A stretch of 22,309 nucleotides of DNA from assembly GCA_050946255.1 (NCBI GenBank), contig JBMNUL010000025.1, forward strand, positions 1-22,309. The letters are read 5' to 3'. This DNA comes from JBMNUL01 sp050946255 (GTDB lineage: Bacteria; Actinomycetota; Coriobacteriia; Coriobacteriales; CADBOM01). Shown here piece after piece: positions 1-7,397 of the stretch. Position numbers and translations under genes: made by a program. The notes beneath the pieces were generated by a model, which worked only from the letters and a program-made list of their open reading frames with translations, did not search any database and had not been told where the DNA came from. Each line of letters opens with the position of its first letter. Position 1 is the first letter of the stretch.

Positions 1-1254
1 CTTTGCAGCGCAGTCAAAGATCTCGGAGAGCCATTCGGTTGCTGGCTTTCCATACACCATGGCGTCGTATCCATCGCGCATGAGGTCGGCCTTCGCCTTC
101 GAAATCTGCCCGAACCTGACTCCGGAGAGCTTGGTCTTCAGCTCTGCCAACGCCTTGGTGTTGTAGAAGATCCCCTTTGCCAAAGCGGCGAACGACAGCG
201 CGTATTTTATCGGCATCGAATCGGGAACCCTGAACTCGATGTAGCGTTTGAGCCTCACGTCGAAGAAGAACATCGAGAGGACATGCTCGATGTCCGCCTC
301 GGTCATCTCCTTCCCATCGAAGACATCCGCTCCGGTGAGGTTGCCATGGGGGACTGCCGTCGTGTCGTCGTTGGCATTCTCGAGCGTGAGGATCGGGGGT
401 CTGGCCATCAGCATCCTCGCATAGCCCTCGTATGAGTCATCGTCTCTGAAGAGGAAAGGAGCTGCCATGCTGCGGGCTGGGTCCACATCGTTCCATATGG
501 CGGCTCTCGCCATTCGCTTGGGAACCGGAAGCCCGGATCTCGAAACGCGCACGGCTTTATCGGGATCGGCGCATGCAGCTCCCACCAGCTCTCCCTCGAA
601 TATCGGGGAATTGTCGAACAAGAAGTAGAGAAGAGGGCCGATGACCGTGGCAAGGCGCATCTTGTCCATGCAGTCCTGCTCGCTCGAGTAGTCGATCGAC
701 ACCTGCGTGGACGCGCTGGCCCTCATCATGCATATCCCGTGCTTGCCAGTTCTCTTGAAGTGCTCGTTCATCATCGCGTACCTGTGCTTGGGGATTATCG
801 GAATCTCCCTTGCGCAGGCTGTGGGATGGTAGCCACACGACATGAGCTTGTAGCCCATCGAGTCTAGCACCGGGTCCACGTTTTCGCGGAAGCCCCTGTA
901 CAGCTCTTCGAGCTCGCGTACGCTCGCTCTGGGACCTATGCTCACCTCGAGTTGGGCACCGGGTTCGATGGTCACCGGTGCGCTGTCCTTCTCGAGGCCG
1001 ATGACTCGCACGTTGCCTTCTTTGTCGGTGGTGGTCATCTCGCCGTCGTATTTAGGGCTGAGGGTGAGGAGGATGTCCTCCACTCCTGGACGCTCCGAGT
1101 TGGGATAGGAATAGAAAACGGGGCCGTTGTCCTCGGCATTGACGACGAAATGCTCTACCTCGAATCCAAGGTAGCCGCTCGTGCCCCTTGTCTCTCCACC
1201 CCTTATGTACCCCGCAATGGCCTTGATGTTCCGCTCGTATGTGTCGATGTCCAT
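1..1254 (-). CDS. gshA: Glutamate-cysteine ligase, GCS2/plant-type (partial, C-terminus off window)
   Basis: Cytosolic enzyme expected to form gamma-glutamylcysteine from glutamate, cysteine and ATP, the first step to glutathione or a related thiol. Reading the minus strand from ATG at 1254-1252 gives 418 uninterrupted codons to the window edge, with no stop seen. Near the N-terminus the segment GYLGFEVEHFVV matches the substrate/metal-binding Glu motif of the family. Mid-protein, MMRASASTQVSIDYSSE followed by DNSPIFEGE matches the GCS2 hallmark 'TxQVxxDxxSE...NSPxxxG'. The family is usually about 430-460 residues, so only a short tail is missing. GGAAGG lies about 5 nt upstream of the ATG. 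It is divergent from metK. An EgtA-type ligase for ergothioneine is possible, but no egt gene is visible here. Confidence 0.85.
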   Translation of the reverse strand, partial: MDIDTYERNIKAIAGYIRGGETRGTSGYLGFEVEHFVVNAEDNGPVFYSYPNSERPGVEDILLTLSPKYDGEMTTTDKEGNVRVIGLEKDSAPVTIEPGAQLEVSIGPRASVRELEELYRGFRENVDPVLDSMGYKLMSCGYHPTACAREIPIIPKHRYAMMNEHFKRTGKHGICMMRASASTQVSIDYSSEQDCMDKMRLATVIGPLLYFLFDNSPIFEGELVGAACADPDKAVRVSRSGLPVPKRMARAAIWNDVDPARSMAAPFLFRDDDSYEGYARMLMARPPILTLENANDDTTAVPHGNLTGADVFDGKEMTEADIEHVLSMFFFDVRLKRYIEFRVPDSMPIKYALSFAALAKGIFYNTKALAELKTKLSGVRFGQISKAKADLMRDGYDAMVYGKPATEWLSEIFDCAAK

Positions 1255-1284
1255 TTTGGCCTTCCATACCAATGCATCTGAGAG

Positions 1285-1305
1285 TTGGGGGAGTGGCGCC
1301 CCCAA
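1285..1305. promoter_or_regulatory. GC-rich inverted repeat in the gshA leader
   Basis: TTGGGGG and CCCCCAA form perfect 7-bp arms around a 7-nt centre, 31 nt upstream of the gshA start. It could be an operator or a 5'-leader hairpin that controls access to the ribosome site. No T-run follows on the minus strand, so a terminator is unlikely. Function is inferred only from position. Confidence 0.4.
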
Positions 1306-1786
1306 TAACAGTACATGCATATTATGAACTAAGATTCTGCACGCGTCGTGAACAAACTGAGTATATCCTAGGTGTTCAATATGGATAATGGAGGTATAGA
1401 ATTCCCGACACTTCGATGACCGGGTTCTTAATGTTTCCGGACGGCGGGCGTGCTGTTTGAGGCGTGATGTTATGCCGGCAATTGCCGTTGGGAGTTGCCG
1501 GGGCAGAGTTGCCTGCTCGTCCCCAACGAGCACAGCACCTGCTGAAATTTTCCCTTGCGGCGTATTTCAATGGCCCTGCAGTTGGTCGACAACCGTGCAT
1601 CTCCACAAAATAACCGATGGCCGATGCAGCAAAGTAGCTCCACAGGGTTTTCGAACACGCTGCCGAATATGGTGGAAACCGAATCAGACCTTGTTGCTAT
1701 AGTAAACGAATAAAGTTCATTGAATGCGTGCACGTTCGTGCTTGCCTCTCGAACCCGAATGGTCCGACTGTGCCGTGCGCGCTAAC
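1306..1786. other. Gene-free divergent intergenic region between gshA and metK
   Basis: About 480 nt with no convincing gene. The short open frames here lack ribosome sites and recognisable protein features. I see a 7-bp hairpin at 1514-1532 (TGCTCGT / ACGAGCA, loop CCCCA), a dyad GCACGTTCGTGC at 1730-1741 and a possible -10 box TATAGT at 1698-1703. I do not recognise any known SAM-riboswitch core here by eye. A long 5' leader for metK or a small RNA is possible but unproven. Confidence 0.4.
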
Positions 1787-1806
1787 CGCATTCCAATTGG
1801 AATGCG
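1787..1806. promoter_or_regulatory. Perfect 20-bp palindrome just upstream of metK
   Basis: The sequence CGCATTCCAATTGGAATGCG is a perfect dyad with no spacer. It ends 21 nt before the metK ATG and 11 nt before its AGGAGA ribosome site. The size and symmetry fit the operator of a dimeric repressor, or an RNA hairpin able to interfere with translation initiation. The regulator is unknown. Control by methionine/SAM is only a guess from the downstream gene. Confidence 0.6.
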
Positions 1807-1827
1807 CTGTTCAAGATAGGAGAAAAA

Positions 1828-3102
1828 ATGGCACAAAATGGTACTCCAGAGAACTACCTCTTCACATCTGAGTCGGTGACAGAGGGTCATCCAGACAAGA
1901 TCTGCGATCAGATTTCCGACGCAATCCTCGATGAGATCCTGCGCCAGGAGATCGACCTGTCCGCAAAGGGCTATGTATCCCCCTCCGGAGTCGCAGCCAA
2001 TGTCGCGAACGCCCATGCTGCCATCGAGACTTTTACAACCACCGGTCTGATTTGCGTGTGCGGCGAGATTCGCACTGTTGCAGACCTCAACATCGATGCA
2101 ATCGCCCGCGAGGTCGTCGATAGCATCGGTTACAACGACGCCAGCTATGGTTTTGACTGCCACACCTGCGCAGTCATAAATGCCGTCCATGGCCAGTCCC
2201 CCGACATCGCACAGGGCGTCGACGAGGCCTATGACGTGCAGCAGGCTCTCAAGGACGGCACCGACAAGTACGACCTCACCGGAGCCGGCGACCAGGGAAT
2301 GATGTTCGGATATGCTTCCAACGAGACCAAGACCCTCATGCCGATGCCGATCTACATGGCACATCGCTTGGCCGAGCGCCTAACCGAGGTCCGCAAGAAC
2401 GGCACGCTTCCCTACCTGCGTCCAGACGGCAAGACCCAGGTCACGATCAAGTACGTGAACGGCAAGCCCGTGGGGGCCACCACCGTCCTCATTTCCTCTC
2501 AGCATGCCGATGGCGTCGACATCCAGGGCCAGATGAAGCCGGACCTGATCGAGAACGTCATCAAGCCCGTCTTCGAGAAAGAGGGAGTGCCCTTCGGAGA
2601 TGACGTCGAGGTGCTGGTCAACCCGACCGGGCGTTTCGTCGTCGGCGGGCCAATGGGCGACACCGGACTCACAGGGCGCAAGATCATCGTCGACACCTAC
2701 GGTGGAATGGGCCGTCACGGCGGCGGTGCTTTCTCCGGAAAGGACTGCACCAAGGTCGACCGCTCTGCAGCATATGCGGCAAGGTGGATCGCGAAGAACA
2801 TCGTTGCAGCTGGAATCGCCGAGAAGTGCGAGGTCGAGCTTGCCTACGCTATCGGAGTCGCAAGGCCGCTCTCCGTATTCGTCGAGGACTTCGGAACTTC
2901 CAAGTACACTCATGAGCAGCTCGCCGACGCAGTGCAGAAGGTCTTCGACCTCCGTCCTGCCGCGATCGTCGACACGCTTCAGCTTCGTCGTCCTATCTAT
3001 CGCTTGACCTGCAACTACGGTCACTTCGGGCGCGAGCTCCCAGAGTTCACGTGGGAGAAGACCGACAAGGTCGATGAGCTCAAGGCTGCTCTTGGAGAAT
3101 AA
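1828..3102 (+). CDS. metK: S-adenosylmethionine synthetase (methionine adenosyltransferase)
   Basis: Makes SAM from methionine and ATP in the cytosol. It is normally a tetramer needing Mg2+ and K+. The 424-residue product starts at ATG 1828 with AGGAGA at 1818-1823. It shows the signatures in order: GHPDKICDQISD near residue 20, GAGDQGMMFGYA near 152 (methionine/adenosine site) and GGGAFSGKD near 298 (phosphate loop). The length is somewhat above the usual 385-405, but I see no obvious foreign domain. The TAA stop overlaps or abuts the priA start, so the two are probably cotranscribed. SAM feeds the RsmB methyltransferase encoded downstream. A 20-bp palindrome lies directly before the ribosome site. 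Confidence 0.98.
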   Translation: MAQNGTPENYLFTSESVTEGHPDKICDQISDAILDEILRQEIDLSAKGYVSPSGVAANVANAHAAIETFTTTGLICVCGEIRTVADLNIDAIAREVVDSIGYNDASYGFDCHTCAVINAVHGQSPDIAQGVDEAYDVQQALKDGTDKYDLTGAGDQGMMFGYASNETKTLMPMPIYMAHRLAERLTEVRKNGTLPYLRPDGKTQVTIKYVNGKPVGATTVLISSQHADGVDIQGQMKPDLIENVIKPVFEKEGVPFGDDVEVLVNPTGRFVVGGPMGDTGLTGRKIIVDTYGGMGRHGGGAFSGKDCTKVDRSAAYAARWIAKNIVAAGIAEKCEVELAYAIGVARPLSVFVEDFGTSKYTHEQLADAVQKVFDLRPAAIVDTLQLRRPIYRLTCNYGHFGRELPEFTWEKTDKVDELKAALGE

Positions 3103-3109
3103 TGAACTG

Positions 3110-5455
3110 GTGAAGGTTGCCGAGGTTGTTCTCGACATCCCCACCCGTGCGCTCGACAGCAGTTTCACCTATTTGGTGCCGTCCGGGATGGACGTCAAGG
3201 TGGGGCAATGCGTCGAAGTCGAGTTCTCGCACCATCCGAGCATAGGCTATGTAATGGATATCTCCGAACGTCCTGCAAAGGACTTCGGAGATATCTCGTT
3301 GCTGCCCATTTCCAGCATCAGGTCGGAGTCGTATTTCGACGGCGTGTCCGCCGAGCTTGCCCGCTGGATTGCGAGGGAGTATCTGAGCACCCTGCCCGAG
3401 ACGGTCAGGCTCTTCATGCCGCCGGGGGCTTCTCCAAAATTCCGCAAGCTCTCCAACGGCGAGTACGAGTATGTCGAACCCAAGGTCGCTCCCGTAGATG
3501 ACAGGTGGGCGATGCTCACCGAGCAGGGGATGAGCTACGTCCCCAGGAAATCTGCAACCAAGCAGGCCGCCGTCATAGAAGCTCTCCGTGCCGGCGAGAT
3601 GCGGGTCGCAGAGCTCGGCATCGAGATCGATTCCGTTTCCTCCGTGTTGAAGACCCTCGAGGAAAAGGGCGTGGTGAGAACCGAACGTCGTAGGAAGATG
3701 CGGGGGATGGGAGAAGTTTCCAGCAGGAGCCGAGACATCGAGAACCTCACCGCGGGCCAGCGCGAGGCACTTTCGAAGATCAACTGTTCCGTGGATGACG
3801 GCAAGGGCGATGTGGTCGTGGTCGATGGGGTCACCGGGTCTGGAAAGACTGAGGTCTACCTCCAGGCGATAGGACATGTTCTGAAAAACGGTGGGTCGGC
3901 CTGCGTCTTGGTTCCGGAGATCTCTCTCACGCCTCAGACTGTCGGAAGGTTCCGTTCCAGATTCGGGGATTTGGTCGCGGTCCTGCACTCCAGGCTCTCG
4001 GTTGGCGAGCGCTACGACCAGTGGAGCCTCATCCGCTCTGGCGAGGCACGCGTCGTCGTCGGCGCGAGGTCTGCTCTGTTCGCTCCTCTGACTGACCTCA
4101 AGCTGATAGTCATCGACGAGGAGCACGAATCCTCCTACAAGCAGGGCTCTTCCCCGCGTTATACCTCAAGGGACGTTGCCGTGAAATTGGCGGAACTGCG
4201 TGGTGCCACCCTCGTGCTCGGAAGTGCCAGCCCGGCGATTGAGACGCTCTACAACTGCCAGATTGGAAAGTGGAGCCGTGTCGTTTTGAACGAGAGGGCA
4301 AGTGGAAAGCCACTTCCTCCAGTTCAGGTCGTCGACCTCGGCGGGGAGTTTGGAGACGGAAACCGCACCATGTATTCCAAGGCGCTTGTAAAGGCCCTGC
4401 AGGAGACCATGGACAAGGGCGAGAAGGCGGTGCTCCTTCTCAACCGAAGGGGTTTCGCGTCGTTTCTATTGTGCAGGGAGTGCGGATACGTCCCGACCTG
4501 CGAGCATTGTTCCACCTCTATGACCTTCCACGAGTCTCGAAGGAGAGGTGGCAAGGGCAACGGTGGCAAGACAGGGTTCCTGATGTGCCATCACTGCGGG
4601 AGCAGGATGCCCGCTCCGGCAAGATGCCCCGAATGCGGGAGTCCTTACCTCCGTCAGCTTGGGCCCGGAACGCAGTTTGCAGCCGATCAGCTGAGGGCAT
4701 TGCTCGGGCAAGATGTCCCAATTGTGCGCATGGATGCCGACACAACCCGGAACAAGGGTGCGCATGAGAAGCTTCTCGGGGAGTTTGCGGCAGCCGACAG
4801 GGGTGTCCTGCTGGGTACCCAGATGATAGCGAAGGGTCTCGATTTCCCGGACGTCACCCTTGCGGGCGTCCTTATCGCGGATACCACGCTGAAGCTTCCG
4901 GACTTCAGGGCCTCGGAACGCACGTTCCAGTTGATAGAGCAAGTTGCTGGAAGAGCCGGCCGCGCGGAACGCGAGGGCCGGGTTATCGTCCAGACCTACT
5001 GGCCGAACCACCCTGCGATTGTGGCCGCATCCAAGCACGACAGGAAGATGTTTCTGGACTCCGAGCTCCCGATTAGAAAAGAGCTCGGCTACCCGCCATA
5101 CAAGAGGCTCGCCAACATCCTCATCTGGGGCAAGGATGAGAAGGCTGTCATGCGGGAGTCGACCGTGTTGCGCGAGGCGCTAGACGATCGCTTCGGCATC
5201 ATCAATGGAAAGGGGAGCCTCTTCGAGGACGCTCCAGTGCAGGTGGAAGACAGGGGAGACCTGGAAGGTTGGGAGATATTGGGACCGAGCCCGTGTCTTC
5301 TCTCCAAGCTCAGGGGGACGTTCAGATGGCACATTCTGGTGAAGGCCCCGATAGGTGCCGACATCCCAGGAGTTCTCGGTCCCATCTTCAGGCAGCGCAA
5401 GGCCTCGGAGAGTGTGAGCCTGGCCGTTGATGTAGACCCAGTGGACCTCTTCTAG
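3110..5455 (+). CDS. priA: Primosomal protein N' (replication-restart helicase PriA)
   Basis: A 3'-5' superfamily 2 helicase that reloads the replisome at stalled forks. From GTG 3110 it has 781 residues and begins VKVAEVVLDIP, which matches the usual PriA N-terminus. GGAG at 3094-3097 precedes it with a long 12-nt spacer. An in-frame ATG at 3074 would add 12 residues and overlap metK by 29 nt, so the start is uncertain. Visible motifs are Walker A GVTGSGKTEVY near residue 240 and DEEH near 336. Two zinc-finger blocks carry eight cysteines (CRECGYVPTCEHC... and CHHCG...CPECG) near 454-510. Further on are GTQMIAKGLDFPDV and the arginine-finger motif QVAGRAGRA near 609. No truncation or frameshift was seen. 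Confidence 0.96.
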   Translation: MKVAEVVLDIPTRALDSSFTYLVPSGMDVKVGQCVEVEFSHHPSIGYVMDISERPAKDFGDISLLPISSIRSESYFDGVSAELARWIAREYLSTLPETVRLFMPPGASPKFRKLSNGEYEYVEPKVAPVDDRWAMLTEQGMSYVPRKSATKQAAVIEALRAGEMRVAELGIEIDSVSSVLKTLEEKGVVRTERRRKMRGMGEVSSRSRDIENLTAGQREALSKINCSVDDGKGDVVVVDGVTGSGKTEVYLQAIGHVLKNGGSACVLVPEISLTPQTVGRFRSRFGDLVAVLHSRLSVGERYDQWSLIRSGEARVVVGARSALFAPLTDLKLIVIDEEHESSYKQGSSPRYTSRDVAVKLAELRGATLVLGSASPAIETLYNCQIGKWSRVVLNERASGKPLPPVQVVDLGGEFGDGNRTMYSKALVKALQETMDKGEKAVLLLNRRGFASFLLCRECGYVPTCEHCSTSMTFHESRRRGGKGNGGKTGFLMCHHCGSRMPAPARCPECGSPYLRQLGPGTQFAADQLRALLGQDVPIVRMDADTTRNKGAHEKLLGEFAAADRGVLLGTQMIAKGLDFPDVTLAGVLIADTTLKLPDFRASERTFQLIEQVAGRAGRAEREGRVIVQTYWPNHPAIVAASKHDRKMFLDSELPIRKELGYPPYKRLANILIWGKDEKAVMRESTVLREALDDRFGIINGKGSLFEDAPVQVEDRGDLEGWEILGPSPCLLSKLRGTFRWHILVKAPIGADIPGVLGPIFRQRKASESVSLAVDVDPVDLF

Positions 5456-5479
5456 ATTTGATGCAGGAGATGCGGGTTT

Positions 5480-5639
5480 GGGCGTGTTTCCCGGATTCTG
5501 ATCGGCGTTCCTTGGGGTAGCCCGGCGTGTCCCCTCTCGGATTCTGTTCAGCGTTCCTTGGGGTCGACTCGGCGTTCTCCCCGGATTCTGATCGGCGTTC
5601 CTTGGGGTCGACTCGGCGTTCTCCCCGGATTCGGCTCAT
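5480..5639. repeat. Tandem ~44-bp repeat made of ~22-bp phased CGGCGTT boxes
   Basis: About 3.6 copies of a ~44-nt unit lie between priA and def. Units start near 5481, 5524, 5571 and 5615 (the last is partial). The unit itself is two degenerate halves, each opening with CGGCGTTC. Boxes matching CGGCGTT or close to it begin at 5480, 5503, 5523, 5549, 5570, 5593 and 5614, so intervals are 20-26 nt, close to two helical turns. The two inner full copies are nearly identical, including a GGGGTCGACTC segment. Position and phasing suggest iterated protein-binding sites or a structured leader. Function is unknown. Confidence 0.75.
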
Positions 5640-5776
5640 ATCGATACTCCCGGCACATTTGGGATTCGTTCAAAACCCCGCTGGGAGTAGAATCTTTACA
5701 AAAGACGTCAAGCTATAGATTTTGCGGTGCGCCCGATGGATCGTGATTGAATCCAATGCTGTTGCAAGTCGGATGT

Positions 5777-5808
5777 GGGCGCCCGAGTTTTTCGGGGACA
5801 TCGGTCCC
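5777..5808 (+). promoter_or_regulatory. Overlapping leader hairpins before def
   Basis: Three short helices compete for the same bases: GGGCGCCC at 5777-5784, CCCGA/TCGGG at 5782-5796 with a T-rich loop, and GGGAC/GTCCC at 5795-5808. The last ends 4 nt before the AGGAG ribosome site. They cannot all form together. This resembles a small attenuator or translation switch, but short GC stems are common by chance here. Confidence 0.3.
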
Positions 5809-5822
5809 TTTAGGAGATTGCA

Positions 5823-6347
5823 GTGGACATCATAATCGCACCAAACCCGATACTTCGTCAGAAGTGCGAGGACATCGTTCTCGCCAACGAGCCGGATATA
5901 AAGCAGTTCGCAAAGGACATGGCCAAGGCAATGTACGATGCGAACGGCTGCGGTCTGGCCGCTCCCCAGGTTGGCGTCGCGAAGAAGCTGATCGTCGTGG
6001 ACTGCGATTACGCCGATGGGGACAAGAGCCCCATCTATCTTGTCAACCCCTATGTCGAGTCCACCAGTGGCGAGCCAATCGTGGACGAGGAGGGATGTCT
6101 CTCTATCCCAGGTATCACCATCCCGGTGTCCCGTTGCGAAGATGCCGTGATCAAGGGCATCGACCTAGATGGCGAGCCGGTGACGATCGAGGCCAAGGGC
6201 TTCCTCGCGCGCTGCATGCAGCACGAGATCGACCATCTTTCCGGCATAACCCTCTTCGAGACCCTTCCGGTGGTGGAGAGGCTCTCCAAGCTCGAGGAAT
6301 ACAAGGCAGCTCTGGAAATGGGGAAGGTTCCTGGTGAGGTCGATTAA
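5823..6347 (+). CDS. def: Peptide deformylase
   Basis: Removes the formyl group from the initiator methionine of new proteins, undoing the work of Fmt, which is encoded next. The 174-residue cytosolic metalloenzyme starts at GTG 5823, with AGGAG at 5812-5816 six nt upstream. All three family motifs are intact: GCGLAAPQVG at 42-51 (catalytic-site Gln49), EGCLS with metal-ligand Cys92, and HEIDH with metal ligands His134 and His138 and the catalytic Glu between them. It is normal in length. The preceding intergenic region carries phased repeats and possible hairpins. The gap to fmt is 84 nt. Confidence 0.98.
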   Translation: MDIIIAPNPILRQKCEDIVLANEPDIKQFAKDMAKAMYDANGCGLAAPQVGVAKKLIVVDCDYADGDKSPIYLVNPYVESTSGEPIVDEEGCLSIPGITIPVSRCEDAVIKGIDLDGEPVTIEAKGFLARCMQHEIDHLSGITLFETLPVVERLSKLEEYKAALEMGKVPGEVD

Positions 6348-6349
6348 TT

Positions 6350-6408
6350 GAACATTCCTTGCTGCTGACGTGGTGTTACCGTATCTTTGCATAAGTCGCA
6401 AAATGTTC
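6350..6408 (+). promoter_or_regulatory. Inverted repeat in the def-fmt gap
   Basis: GAACATT at 6350-6356 and AATGTTC at 6402-6408 are perfect complements 45 nt apart, spanning most of the gap before fmt. They could form a long-range leader helix or be two half-sites. It is not an SOS box by arrangement. Low confidence. Confidence 0.2.
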
Positions 6409-6431
6409 CGAAGAACTATGGGGGTGTGCTT

Positions 6432-7397
6432 GTGAGGGTCGTCTACATGGGAACTCCGAAGTTTGCCGTGCCTTCTCTCAAGGCGCTGAACGGGTCTCCT
6501 GATTTCGATGTGGTTTCCGTCTTCACTCAACCAGATGCTGTTAGCCGAAGGGGTAACAAGGCCCGCCCGACAGAGGTCAAACGTTGCGCCGAGGAACTCT
6601 CTATCCCGGTCTTCACACCATCATCTTTGCGGGACGATGGTGTGGCCGAGCTCATCGAGGAGATGGCCCCAGACGCGATCGTCGTCACTTCCTATGGAAA
6701 AATCCTCCCCAAAAGGATTCTTGAAATTCCGCCTTTGGGCTGCATAAACGTGCATGCCTCGCTTCTCCCGAGATGGAGGGGTGCCGCGCCGATAGAGCGT
6801 TCCATCCTCGATGGCGACGATGTGACTGGCGTGAGCATCATGAAGATGGAGGAGGGGCTGGACACTGGCCCCTACTGCGCTCAGGAATCAATGATGATAG
6901 ACGATTTCGGGAGCTCTGAGCTTTCGGACATCTTGGCCGATATGGGGTCGATGATGCTGGTCCATGTTCTTCCGATGATCGAGGCTGGAACTGTCACCTG
7001 GACCGAGCAGGACGAGGAACTGGCCACGTATGCTTCCAAGATCACGAAGGAAGAGATGCTGCTTTCTCCTGAGCTCACGGCAAGGGAGAACGTTCTCCGC
7101 GCAAGGGCCTCTACAGAGCATGCCCCCGCAAAGGCTGTCGTTTGCGACCGTCCGTTGACGGTCTTCTCGGCATCGGAATTCGACCCGGAGGCCGAGGGGT
7201 TCGAGGTTGACGGCGAGGTCGGGCCCGGTCAAGTTGCCAAGATCAGGAAGAGACTTTTCCTGGGGGCATCGGACAGGGCATTCGAATTGAAATCTGTGAA
7301 ACCCGATGGAGGCAGGATCATGGATGCTGCCGGTTTTTGCTCGGGAGTGTATGGGAAATTGAAGAATGGAGAGGGAACCTGGGAGGCAATCAGATGA
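6432..7397 (+). CDS. fmt: Methionyl-tRNA formyltransferase
   Basis: Transfers a formyl group from 10-formyl-tetrahydrofolate to initiator Met-tRNA. From GTG 6432 the product has 321 residues and begins VRVVYMGTPKFAVPSL, the classical Fmt N-terminus. GGGGG at 6419-6423 gives a good ribosome site. Upstream in-frame starts (TTG 6387, GTG 6426) would add non-conserved residues and are less likely. The motif NVHASLLPRWRGAAPIE near residue 105-120 holds the catalytic Asn and His, and EEGLDTGP supplies the catalytic Asp region. A C-terminal tRNA-binding domain follows. The stop overlaps the next start as ATGA, so translation of fmt and rsmB is probably coupled. Confidence 0.96.
   Translation: MRVVYMGTPKFAVPSLKALNGSPDFDVVSVFTQPDAVSRRGNKARPTEVKRCAEELSIPVFTPSSLRDDGVAELIEEMAPDAIVVTSYGKILPKRILEIPPLGCINVHASLLPRWRGAAPIERSILDGDDVTGVSIMKMEEGLDTGPYCAQESMMIDDFGSSELSDILADMGSMMLVHVLPMIEAGTVTWTEQDEELATYASKITKEEMLLSPELTARENVLRARASTEHAPAKAVVCDRPLTVFSASEFDPEAEGFEVDGEVGPGQVAKIRKRLFLGASDRAFELKSVKPDGGRIMDAAGFCSGVYGKLKNGEGTWEAIR

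Noticed and set aside
1310..1827. SAM riboswitch upstream of metK
   Set aside because: No recognisable core of any SAM class by eye; only simple dyads were found. A covariance-model search would decide.
1717..3168. Two long open frames antisense to metK
   Set aside because: Shadows of metK; the low-complexity Val/Asp/Leu-rich product is typical of reverse-frame GC-rich translation.
3080..4126. Long open frame (348 codons) antisense to priA
   Set aside because: It mirrors priA codon structure in GC-rich DNA, has no ribosome site or recognisable protein features, and priA is unmistakable.
5388..5639. Minus-strand 83-codon frame with repeated PKERRSESG-type peptides
   Set aside because: The peptide repeats only reflect the underlying DNA repeat. 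It overlaps the priA end and has no ribosome site.
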